From assembly GCA_903970575.1 (NCBI GenBank), contig CAJCJC010000244.1:1-9994 (forward strand): a stretch of DNA of 9,994 nt, in the 5' to 3' direction. Below, piece after piece: positions 1 to 5,533 of this stretch. The position numbers were made by a program, and so were the translations under genes. This stretch comes from Alphaproteobacteria bacterium (GTDB lineage: Bacteria; Pseudomonadota; Alphaproteobacteria; BOG-932; Roseiterribacteraceae). How positions within the stretch are numbered: the first letter of the stretch is position 1; the number at the start of each line of letters is the position of its first letter. The notes beneath the pieces were generated by a model. That model saw only the letters and a list, made by a program, of their open reading frames with translations, searched no databases and had not been told where the DNA came from.

Positions 1-159
1 TTGGCCAGGACGCCTCTTCGGTCTCGTCAACAAAATGACTTCCGGCCGCCGCCTCTGTCCCCGCCAGTATGCGGCTACGTAGCCGGCATCACCAGTTTCT
101 GTCGCCGGGACCGGCGCTCGGGCAAAATCACTGAATCGATCGATCGAAATCGAATTCGA
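1..159. other. Left-edge non-coding stretch with palindromes
   Basis: No convincing gene is seen; short frames run off the window edge on both strands without a recognisable product. The stretch is GC-rich up to about 125 and then turns AT-rich where the acylation operon ends. It holds a 14-bp perfect palindrome CGGCTACGTAGCCG (72-85), a second palindrome CGCCGG-ga-CCGGCG (103-116), and a run of overlapping TCGA palindromes (136-147 and ATCGAATTCGAT at 149-160) just behind the stop of the microprotein gene. These could form hairpins that end the minus-strand operon, but no clear U-tract follows, so no terminator is called. Confidence 0.4.
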
Positions 160-285
160 TCAAAATGATTGATAGATAAAAGGTTGAAGAGGTAAACCAA
201 TACGATATAGATAATAGTGAATAACGACGCCAACAAATAAACCCATCATAAATGAAATGAGGTTAGTCCATAATTTTTTATTCAT
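160..285 (-). CDS. 41-aa membrane microprotein with C-terminal FIYQSF acyl-shuttle motif (DltX-like)
   Basis: Seen: starts MNKK, has one hydrophobic span at about residues 8-28, and ends exactly in FIYQSF (residues 36-41). Its ATG overlaps the end of the upstream SGNH gene by eight bases (ATGAATAA), so translation is probably coupled; this is why the inner start is preferred to a longer frame opening at 393. Known: in the Dlt pathway the microprotein DltX bridges the MBOAT DltB and the SGNH protein DltD, and the Tyr of its C-terminal FIYNEF-type hexapeptide carries the acyl group; in many AlgI-type systems the same motif forms the MBOAT C-terminus. Inferred: Lys-rich N-terminus in the cytoplasm, C-terminus outside, Tyr38 as acyl carrier between the two upstream gene products. 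Overall identity to DltX cannot be judged. The gene is short enough to be missed by routine annotation. Confidence 0.8.
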   Translation of the reverse strand: MNKKLWTNLISFMMGLFVGVVIHYYLYRIGLPLQPFIYQSF

Positions 286-1432
286 AGCCAAGCTCTTTTG
301 ATTTCTCACGGATGGCGCCGGCAAGAATGTCGGCGTAGATAGGCGCGCCGCTGTCAGAGAGATGATCCCGGTCGCAAAAGTCGTCACTGTCAAAGTCAGG
401 ATTGACGACTACTGATGAGATTCCATGTGATTCGTATACTTGCTTTGCAAGATCAAGCCTCATGACAAATATGTCTTTCTCTTCTGGCGATAAATGACTT
501 GTATAATAGGGAGAATACGTCTTAAAAGCTAAAATCATATGTGGCCGCAATGCATCGGGAAAAGTTGCCGCTATTTGACGATCGATTAGCCCTGCTATTT
601 GAGGATTCGATAAGGGTGCGGCTTTCGTGGCGCCTATCACGGCCCTCATTTCCGGGTCGAACAAGTCTGGTCGATATCGCGAGCTACTAGCACAGCCAGA
701 TTCATCCTGATTGAGCATTTTGCGCGGCTGCCAAGCTCCAAGGATGTGATCGGTAGCATTGGGAACCAGCGGACTCCATATCGTAAATACGTGCCGATAG
801 CCTATAAAAGACCATGCATCGTTAAAATTAAGACCTTTATTTAGAAATGCTGCAATTCGTCGTTCCATATAAACGTCGAAGTTATCTCGGTAAGAAATAT
901 CCCGCACATAATCTAGGCGAGCAGGATAATTATCAATTATTCCCCTTTCTAGAGCATCAAAAAACATATATGAATAGACCCCAATATTATCCGGATAAAC
1001 GGCGGGAACGAACGGATTGTTATCCGCGACGAAAATGATTTTATAGCCTGCTTTTACTAGGTATTCCGAGATATAGGATGCTTGGCCACCTGCCGCTCCC
1101 CCATTGAGGGCGAGGTTAAGAACGGTATAGTTTTGACCGAGCTCCTTTTGCAGCGTGGCGGACCAGAGCGCGCCTTCGGACTGACCTGTCCCCCTTATAA
1201 CGGATGAACCACCAATAATAACGGCAATCTTGTCTTTTGATGTTTTGCGTTCCGCCAAGGCAACAACTTCGCGCGCTGTCGGATAGAAAAGAGATTCAGG
1301 AGACATGCCAATGTGAAAGCGGGTAAAGTTCTTGAAAATATTCGTCTTGCTGCCCTCCCACCCGGTGATCGCCAGAACTGCTATCGACACTGCAATTCCG
1401 AAGAAAAATGGAGTTGGATTCAGATTTCTCAT
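278..1432 (-). CDS. SGNH-fold, membrane-anchored O-acyltransferase (AlgJ/AlgX/DltD-like)
   Basis: 384 aa from the ATG at 1432, which overlaps the MBOAT stop as ATGA and sits 6 nt behind a GGGG ribosome site. An in-frame start at 1561 exists, but its extra 43 residues lie inside the MBOAT gene and do not resemble a domain. Visible: an N-terminal hydrophobic anchor (about 8-23), SGNH block I as IGGSSVIRG (73-81) with nucleophile Ser76 or Ser77, a block with Asn as NLALNGG (106-112), and the Asp-x-x-His block DRDHLSD (354-360), with Asp354 and His357 completing the triad. Expected role: on the outer face of the inner membrane it takes the acyl group delivered through the MBOAT and places it on a hydroxyl of a glycan or other envelope polymer. 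Length and single anchor resemble DltD as much as AlgJ. The polymer substrate cannot be read from the window; no polysaccharide synthesis genes are present. Confidence 0.82.
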   Translation of the reverse strand: MRNLNPTPFFFGIAVSIAVLAITGWEGSKTNIFKNFTRFHIGMSPESLFYPTAREVVALAERKTSKDKIAVIIGGSSVIRGTGQSEGALWSATLQKELGQNYTVLNLALNGGAAGGQASYISEYLVKAGYKIIFVADNNPFVPAVYPDNIGVYSYMFFDALERGIIDNYPARLDYVRDISYRDNFDVYMERRIAAFLNKGLNFNDAWSFIGYRHVFTIWSPLVPNATDHILGAWQPRKMLNQDESGCASSSRYRPDLFDPEMRAVIGATKAAPLSNPQIAGLIDRQIAATFPDALRPHMILAFKTYSPYYTSHLSPEEKDIFVMRLDLAKQVYESHGISSVVVNPDFDSDDFCDRDHLSDSGAPIYADILAGAIREKSKELGYE

Positions 1433-2628
1433 TTGAAACCCCACAACAATCGCAGGATAGTCATCGCCTTGGGAAGATCGTAGAAAAAGATAACCCAACC
1501 GACAAAGACAAAAAATATGTTCAGCGACCAGCAGAAAACTCGATTGGGTATCCTTAGCCAACTATACACCGAATAGTGACCAAACCGCTCATTCCACAAA
1601 TTATTTACGGTGATGCCAATCCCGTGATAGAGGCCCCAAACGATAAAATTCCATCCGGCGCCGTGCCAAAGGCCGCAGACCGCGAATGCGATCAGTCCGT
1701 TGGTAATCTTGCGCGTCAGGGAAACGCGGTTGCCGCCTAGGGGGATGTAAATATAGTCCCGAATCCAACTGCTTAAGGAGATGTGCCAACGCCGCCAGAA
1801 TTCTATTGGGCCGGTCGCTAGGTATGGCCAGTTAAAATTCTCAGGGACCTTCACGCCCATCATTCGGCTAAAGCCTATGGCCATGTCACTATAACCACTG
1901 AAATCGAGGAGGATTCGGAAGCCCAGCCCAATGAACACAAGCCAGCGTATTTCCAAAGGCGCCGAATCGAATCGGCCTGTCCAAAAGGCAATCCAAAGGG
2001 TCAAATTATCCGCGGTAAATTTCTTTACAATACCGATCGCCAGCCGGATCATGCCTTGGGCTACGTCCTCTTTGCTTACAAATTGACTTCCTTTATCCAT
2101 GGACGGAAGAAATTGTTCATATCGCTTAATGGGACCAGCAACCATTGTTGGCCAAAACAAAGCGAAGAGCGCAAAATTGCCTGGCGAACGGATTGGTTTT
2201 TGATTCTTCCATGAGACATCCACAAGGTAGTGAACAAATTCAAAAACGAAAAAGCTTATGGCGAGAGGAGGGGCCGATGGGAGAACGGAATCTGTCAGTT
2301 CTCGTGTAAGCTGGGAGGCAATCGCCGGATCGAAAAGGCCGATTAGCGAAGACGTGAGAAAAATTGTATATTTATAAAATATGAGTGCAGACGCACAAAT
2401 AAATATAGCAAAATATTGTACGCGTTTAATATTGCTCAATCCAGCAAAATAAGTGACAATACTAAGAATAATCATTGGCAGAACCCCGGAGGGCCCAGCA
2501 AAATGAGCCTGAAATATAATTCCAGAACCAATTACAAGATATCGCCTTACGGATTGATTTTTTGAGATCCAGTATGTCAAAAAGAATATAAAAGCAAATA
2601 GAAAAAACCAATATGACATAAAAATCAT
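1429..2628 (-). CDS. MBOAT-family membrane-bound O-acyltransferase (AlgI/DltB-like)
   Basis: 399 aa, hydrophobic throughout. Family signatures seen: AGPIKRYEQF (164-173), DFSGYSDMAIG (242-252), FWRRWHISLSSWIRDYIYIPLGGN region (277-300), and GLWHGAGW (319-326) carrying the invariant catalytic His322. It should move an acyl group, usually acetyl from acetyl-CoA, from the cytoplasm across the membrane. Start at 2628 is supported by AGGTGAG nine bases upstream (2638-2644); a second ATG lies at 2619. AlgI proteins are commonly near 470-520 aa and end in an aromatic-Tyr hexapeptide; this protein stops soon after the GWVIFF segment at RLLWGFK and has no such tail. Its length is closer to DltB. The missing tail motif is encoded two genes downstream on the 41-aa microprotein. 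First gene of a three-gene operon. Confidence 0.93.
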   Translation of the reverse strand: MIFMSYWFFLFAFIFFLTYWISKNQSVRRYLVIGSGIIFQAHFAGPSGVLPMIILSIVTYFAGLSNIKRVQYFAIFICASALIFYKYTIFLTSSLIGLFDPAIASQLTRELTDSVLPSAPPLAISFFVFEFVHYLVDVSWKNQKPIRSPGNFALFALFWPTMVAGPIKRYEQFLPSMDKGSQFVSKEDVAQGMIRLAIGIVKKFTADNLTLWIAFWTGRFDSAPLEIRWLVFIGLGFRILLDFSGYSDMAIGFSRMMGVKVPENFNWPYLATGPIEFWRRWHISLSSWIRDYIYIPLGGNRVSLTRKITNGLIAFAVCGLWHGAGWNFIVWGLYHGIGITVNNLWNERFGHYSVYSWLRIPNRVFCWSLNIFFVFVGWVIFFYDLPKAMTILRLLWGFK

Positions 2629-2684
2629 TATATTTTACTCACCTGCGTTCGAACAAATCCTAAAAATAAAACAGGTAAGTTTTT

Positions 2685-2712
2685 ATTATATTTTTGTTTT
2701 TTATTACAACAA
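2685..2712 (-). promoter_or_regulatory. Sigma70-type promoter of the acylation operon
   Basis: On the minus strand TTGTTG (2712-2707) and TATAAT (2690-2685) are separated by 16 bases in an A-rich context, a near-consensus -35/-10 pair. Transcription would start near 2678, giving a leader of about 50 nt that carries the AGGTGAG ribosome site (2638-2644) before the MBOAT ATG at 2628. Called by eye; AT-rich surroundings raise the chance of accidental matches. Confidence 0.6.
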
Positions 2713-2740
2713 TGAATTATGTACATCGAATTTTTCGTCG

Positions 2741-2759
2741 ATAAATCTGGTGGATTTAT
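2741..2759. promoter_or_regulatory. Inverted repeat upstream of the acylation promoter
   Basis: Perfect 7-bp arms ATAAATC / GATTTAT around TGGTG. The site lies about 29 bp upstream of the -35 box (2707-2712), a usual place for an activator site. The acting protein is unknown and a chance palindrome in AT-rich DNA is possible. Confidence 0.35.
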
Positions 2760-2779
2760 TGTGGCGTTATGTTCGGTGG

Positions 2780-3163
2780 GGTATCGTAATTAAAGAAAGT
2801 TAGGTTCGAGATCAACGCATTGAATGCGCTGCCGCTGAATATGGATCCTGTGAGGCTTGATCTTGCCCCCTGGCTTAACGGCTCCAGAAGCACGGTTTAT
2901 CAATTCGTTCGCGATAATAATAGTCCCTTGATCGGAGGGCGGCTTTGGCGATCTCAAGTTTGTGTCGGGCCTCACCAGCGCGGTCGCTAACGACGCCGGA
3001 AGCGGCTGGGTCATCATCAACCCGACCTACACTGCGATTCCCCTGGCGACATGACCTCCGACGAAGAACGCGCGCTGACCTATCCGCCTTGCAACACGCT
3101 ATGTTGATGTCCCGCATCGATCTTGGTACTCTATCTTTCAGTTTTTGAACAATAACCGGACAT
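2780..3163. other. Gene-less stretch with short broken reading frames
   Basis: Nothing convincing is encoded here. Several short frames on both strands overlap and each is ended by early stops. The most protein-like piece is on the plus strand at 2932-3054 (SEGGFGDLKFVSG... then WVIINPTYTAIPLAT), lacking a start; it abuts a second 18-residue frame through an ATGA overlap at 3051, while a third frame (2841-2990) precedes it. This pattern could be the remains of a frameshifted gene, family not recognised. Base composition here is back to GC-rich, so the boundary of the AT-rich cassette lies near 2780. The promoter of the CMD operon should lie near the 3' end; a weak pair TTGATG (3104-3109) and TACTCT (3127-3132) with 17-bp spacing is visible but unconvincing. 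Confidence 0.4.
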
Positions 3164-3178
3164 ATGGCGGGGACTTGC

Positions 3179-3631
3179 ATGGGCGGCGTCACGAGTTTCA
3201 CCCTGGATGAACGCCTCGTCCCGGCCGGCCCCATCGCCGGCGTGTTCGCCGAACTCTCCGCCCAATTCTGGCATCAGCCGCATCTTTCCGCCGAACTCGT
3301 GGAACTCTGTCGGTTGACGCTCGCGGTCATGCATGGCGCACCCGATGAGCAAAAATTGCGCCATCCATCTTCCCAAAATCCCGCCGAACCGAAGATCGCG
3401 GCGGTGCTGGCCCAAGCCTGGCGCAAAAATCCGGCCTTCTCGCCCGCGGAACAGGCCGCGCTTGACTTCACCGAATATTACTTCATGGATCCAGGGTCGA
3501 TCCCGGATGAGGTCGCCGGCGCCGTCCTGGCGCATTTCGGCGAAAGCGGGCTTGTCTGCCTGGTCGAGGTTCTGGGCTTCGTCGACAGCCGAATACGCCT
3601 CGCGCTCATCTATTCCAGCCTATCCGCCTGA
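3179..3631 (+). CDS. CMD/AhpD-like protein lacking the CxxC motif
   Basis: 150 aa. Alignment by eye to the next gene shows the same all-helical carboxymuconolactone decarboxylase-like layout: LVELCRL helix (about 40-46), then SPAEQAALDFTEYYFMDP matching SDREKAALAFADCYLFDP of its neighbour, then a C-terminal helix pair ending LALIYSSL. Where the partner has NCVFC, this protein has MHGAP (51-55), so the redox cysteine pair of AhpD-type members is missing; it may be a non-catalytic partner or use other chemistry. Start chosen at 3179 because GGCGGGGA lies just upstream; an ATG at 3164 in frame would add five residues. The gap to the next gene is 11 nt, so the two are co-transcribed and possibly heteromeric. 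Substrate unknown. Confidence 0.75.
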   Translation: MGGVTSFTLDERLVPAGPIAGVFAELSAQFWHQPHLSAELVELCRLTLAVMHGAPDEQKLRHPSSQNPAEPKIAAVLAQAWRKNPAFSPAEQAALDFTEYYFMDPGSIPDEVAGAVLAHFGESGLVCLVEVLGFVDSRIRLALIYSSLSA

Positions 3632-3642
3632 ACGAGACGAAG

Positions 3643-4158
3643 ATGGGCATCGTCGCACGGGTCAATCCGCCCAAGATGCAGACCGGCAACGTCATCCGCG
3701 ACAGCGCGATGGGGCTGGTGCCGGAAACGGTCGATCTTTTCGCCACGCTCAACAAGACGGTCTGGCGCAACGGCCTCGTCCGCCCCGCGTTGCTGGAAAT
3801 CCTGCGCCTGCGCAACGCCCGCACGGTCAACTGCGTCTTCTGCAAATCCGTACGCTACGATATCGCGAAGGCCGATGGCCTGTCGGAGGAAAAGGTCGAC
3901 AATATCGCCGACGGTTTCGAAGGCAGTTCGCTATCGGACCGCGAAAAAGCCGCGCTCGCTTTCGCCGATTGCTACCTGTTCGATCCCAAGGGCATGACGC
4001 CGGCTTTAACCGCGCGTCTGAAATCGATCTTCTCGGAAGCGGAGATCGCGACGCTCGCCATCGCGCTCGCAACCTTCAACGCCGCGTCACGCTGCGCCGT
4101 ATCGCTTGGCGGCATGCCCGACAGCCTGCCGATCATGGAAATATCGGTGCCCGATTAA
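3643..4158 (+). CDS. Carboxymuconolactone decarboxylase (CMD/AhpD-like) family protein with CxxC
   Basis: 171 aa. The segment WRNGLVRPALLEILRLRNARTVNCVFC (41-67) is the typical CMD pattern: a helix of Leu/Arg leading to a CxxC pair, here Cys64 and Cys67, as in AhpD-type alkylhydroperoxidases. The His found a few residues after CxxC in AhpD is not seen; the local sequence is CKSVRYDIA, so peroxidase activity is not assured. The second half (SDREKAALAFADCYLFDP, then a helix-rich tail) matches the family and the upstream paralogue. Full length for a single CMD-domain protein. The tandem arrangement with the CxxC-less protein, followed by an SDR, suggests a small catabolic or detoxifying module. 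Weak GA-rich ribosome site before the ATG, so translation may depend partly on the upstream gene. Confidence 0.85.
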   Translation: MGIVARVNPPKMQTGNVIRDSAMGLVPETVDLFATLNKTVWRNGLVRPALLEILRLRNARTVNCVFCKSVRYDIAKADGLSEEKVDNIADGFEGSSLSDREKAALAFADCYLFDPKGMTPALTARLKSIFSEAEIATLAIALATFNAASRCAVSLGGMPDSLPIMEISVPD

Positions 4159-4228
4159 GGGCTACGCGCAACGGGGCGTTAGAGCAGCTTCGACGGGTGC
4201 GGTCGCGATTGGCGGGACCATCACCCCA

Positions 4229-4264
4229 CCGAACCCTCCTCCTTGATGGGGGAGGTTAGGTCGG
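4229..4264. repeat. GC-rich imperfect hairpin between CMD and SDR genes
   Basis: CCGA at 4229-4232 pairs with TCGG at 4261-4264, enclosing CCTCCTCC facing GGGGGAGG around a TTGAT loop. Hairpins made of CCTCC/GGAGG with a short AT loop are common as dispersed intergenic repeats in alphaproteobacteria. It lies in the 170-bp gap behind the second CMD gene and could attenuate or terminate transcription before the SDR gene. No U-tract follows. Confidence 0.45.
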
Positions 4265-4328
4265 GATGACGGCGGCCGCGCTCACCTAAACGGATAATGC
4301 CGCGACAACGATTAAAGGGGAGGAAAAC

Positions 4329-5090
4329 ATGGGACGGCTCGACGGAAAAATCGCCTTCGTCGCCGGCGCGAGTTCGGGGATCGGTCGCGCCACCGCCAAA
4401 CGCTTCGCTGCCGAAGGCGCCATCGTCGCCTTCTGCGCGCGCAGGGCCGAATTGCTGCGTTCGCTGGAGGCCGAAATCGCCGAGGCCGGCGGCGGGGGCC
4501 ATGGCCAAGTGCTCGATATCGGCGATCTGGACGCCTATGCAGGCGCCTTGGAAACCACCGCCGCCCGCTTCGGCAAGCTCGATATCTTCGTTCATAATGC
4601 CATGTACGGCGGCTTTAGCCCCTTGATCGACACCCCGATCGCGGAGTGGCGTGAGAATTTCCGCATCAACGCCGAGTCCTGCTTCGCCGCCACCTCCGCC
4701 GCCATCCGAATCATGACGCCGCTTGGGCGCGGGGCGATCGTCAATATCGCCACCATCTCCGCCCTGCGCTCGGTTCCCGGCCTGGGCGCCTACGCGGCGT
4801 CAAAGGCTGCCTTGATCCAGATGTCGCAGACCTTCGCCATTGAAACCGCCGCGGCGAATATCCGGGTCAATATCGTCGTGCCGGGCGTGATCGATACGGA
4901 AACCATGCGCGGCTCGTTCGCCAATGACCCCACCATCGCCGCCGCCGCCGCGCAGGCCATCCCGATGGGGCGCTTCGGAACCCCGGAGGAGCTAGCCGCC
5001 GCCGTCCTGTTTCTCGCCTCCGATGACGCCTCTTACGTTACCGGCCATTGCCTTCTGGTCGATGGCGGCAAGTTCGCGCAATTGGGGTAG
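4329..5090 (+). CDS. Short-chain dehydrogenase/reductase (classical SDR)
   Basis: 253 aa, the normal length of a classical SDR. Rossmann nucleotide motif AGASSGIG (12-19); ARR at 37-39 after the second beta strand favours NADP(H), though this is inference. The usual NNAG is altered to HNAM (89-92). Catalytic set: Asn114 (FRINAES), Ser144 (IATIS), Tyr155 and Lys159 (YAASK). VPGVIDTET (184-192) and the C-terminal DGG (245-247) complete the fold. It should oxidise or reduce a hydroxyl/carbonyl group; the substrate cannot be named. A very strong ribosome site GGGGAGG (4317-4323) lies 5 nt before the ATG. It follows two CMD genes after a 170-bp gap holding a hairpin, so it may have its own promoter or be weakly linked to them. 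Confidence 0.94.
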   Translation: MGRLDGKIAFVAGASSGIGRATAKRFAAEGAIVAFCARRAELLRSLEAEIAEAGGGGHGQVLDIGDLDAYAGALETTAARFGKLDIFVHNAMYGGFSPLIDTPIAEWRENFRINAESCFAATSAAIRIMTPLGRGAIVNIATISALRSVPGLGAYAASKAALIQMSQTFAIETAAANIRVNIVVPGVIDTETMRGSFANDPTIAAAAAQAIPMGRFGTPEELAAAVLFLASDDASYVTGHCLLVDGGKFAQLG

Positions 5091-5092
5091 TA

Positions 5093-5121
5093 ATCGCCCC
5101 CGCGTCAGGCGGCGGGGCGAT
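5093..5121. terminator. Hairpin between convergent SDR and small ORF
   Basis: ATCGCCCC (5093-5100) and GGGGCGAT (5114-5121) form a perfect 8-bp GC-rich stem around 13 bases. It begins 2 nt after the SDR stop and overlaps the last codons of the convergent minus-strand gene, the position of a bidirectional terminator. There is no U-tract on either side, so efficiency is uncertain. Confidence 0.5.
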
Positions 5122-5389
5122 CGGCATGCGCGCTTTTCGCCATAAAAGGTCGCGCCATCGCCTTCGTCGTCGAGACGATAAGGCTCCAACCGGTCCGGAA
5201 ATCGTTGGTCGACACCACATAAAGCAGCCGCGACATGAAAACCGCGAGGACAAAGCCTATTTGAAGCATCTCGGCTCCAACATGACCCAAATGCGGCCGG
5301 TGCCAACCCGGCAAGAACCCGCTATTGGCGATCCAATCGGTCGTCCGCTCAAATTTTTCGCGCGCTCGGCATTCCGTGATGCAAACCAT
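5105..5389 (-). CDS. Hypothetical small membrane protein divergent from tetR
   Basis: 94 aa from the ATG at 5389, with GGGTGG (5400-5395) five bases upstream; an in-frame GTG at 5398 would add three residues. Family not recognised. Visible: an N-terminal charged/aromatic part (DWIANSGFLPGW), a hydrophobic span (about 41-60, MLQIGFVLAVFMSRLLYVV), and a basic, Ala-rich tail. Third codon positions favour G/C, as in the neighbouring genes. The best argument that it is real is context: it is divergent from a TetR-type regulator and one copy of the probable operator lies directly before its ribosome site (5406-5422), so it would be a regulated target. It could also be the broken start of a longer gene, or a chance frame; confidence is moderate. 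Confidence 0.45.
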   Translation of the reverse strand: MVCITECRAREKFERTTDWIANSGFLPGWHRPHLGHVGAEMLQIGFVLAVFMSRLLYVVSTNDFRTGWSLIVSTTKAMARPFMAKSAHADRPAA

Positions 5390-5405
5390 CTTAACCACCC
5401 AAATG

Positions 5406-5422
5406 AACTAGACCGTCCAGTC
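5406..5422. promoter_or_regulatory. Putative TetR operator, copy 1
   Basis: AACTAGAC-C-GTCCAGTC, an imperfect 17-bp palindrome identical to copy 2 (5498-5514) at 14 of 17 positions, with the right half-site GTCCAGTC identical. It sits 16 bp before the ATG of the divergent small gene and would cover its leader, so a bound repressor could block that gene. Confidence 0.7.
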
Positions 5423-5428
5423 TTGTTA

Positions 5429-5456
5429 TTGCAATATGGGCGATATGCGATAAATA
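5429..5456 (+). promoter_or_regulatory. Candidate tetR promoter
   Basis: TTGCAA (5429-5434) and TAAATA (5451-5456) with 16-bp spacing lie between the two operator copies, in the only AT-rich part of this intergenic region. Transcription would begin near 5463 and pass through operator copy 2. Read by eye; other pairs in the same stretch are possible, including promoters for the opposite strand. Confidence 0.35.
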
Positions 5457-5497
5457 GCCATACTGCACAGAGAGTTTTTCGTAAGAATTTTTCGCAG

Positions 5498-5514
5498 GAC
5501 TGGACTGTCCAGTC
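5498..5514. promoter_or_regulatory. Putative TetR operator, copy 2
   Basis: GACTGGAC-T-GTCCAGTC is a perfect 8+1+8 palindrome, the symmetry expected for a TetR dimer site. It ends 5 bp before the tetR ribosome site (AGGAGA, 5520-5525), so binding would block the regulator's own expression. A second copy lies 92 bp upstream (5406-5422). Confidence 0.75.
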
Positions 5515-5533
5515 TGCATAGGAGAGTACACGG

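Noticed and set aside
72..85. Palindrome CGGCTACGTAGCCG as an attachment or origin site
   Set aside because: No integrase, matching second copy or origin-like repeats are present in the window; a chance palindrome is as likely.
160..393. 77-codon version of the microprotein
   Set aside because: The first 36 residues lie inside the SGNH coding region in another frame; the inner ATG at 285 has the coupled overlap and gives a standard positive-inside single-span protein.
278..1561. Longer 427-codon version of the SGNH gene
   Set aside because: The extra 43 residues lie within the MBOAT gene and show no domain; the ATG at 1432 overlaps the MBOAT stop as ATGA and gives a proper N-terminal anchor.
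2875..3234. 119-codon minus-strand frame
   Set aside because: It overlaps the start of the first CMD gene on the other strand, is Arg/Ser-rich in the way of shadow frames and matches no known protein type.
3333..4259. 308-codon plus-strand frame
   Set aside because: It is an Arg/Pro-rich shadow of the two CMD genes, which have clear family motifs in their own frames.
5048..5521. 157-codon plus-strand frame after the SDR
   Set aside because: It begins inside the SDR gene, crosses the terminator-like hairpin and both operator copies, and shows no domain.
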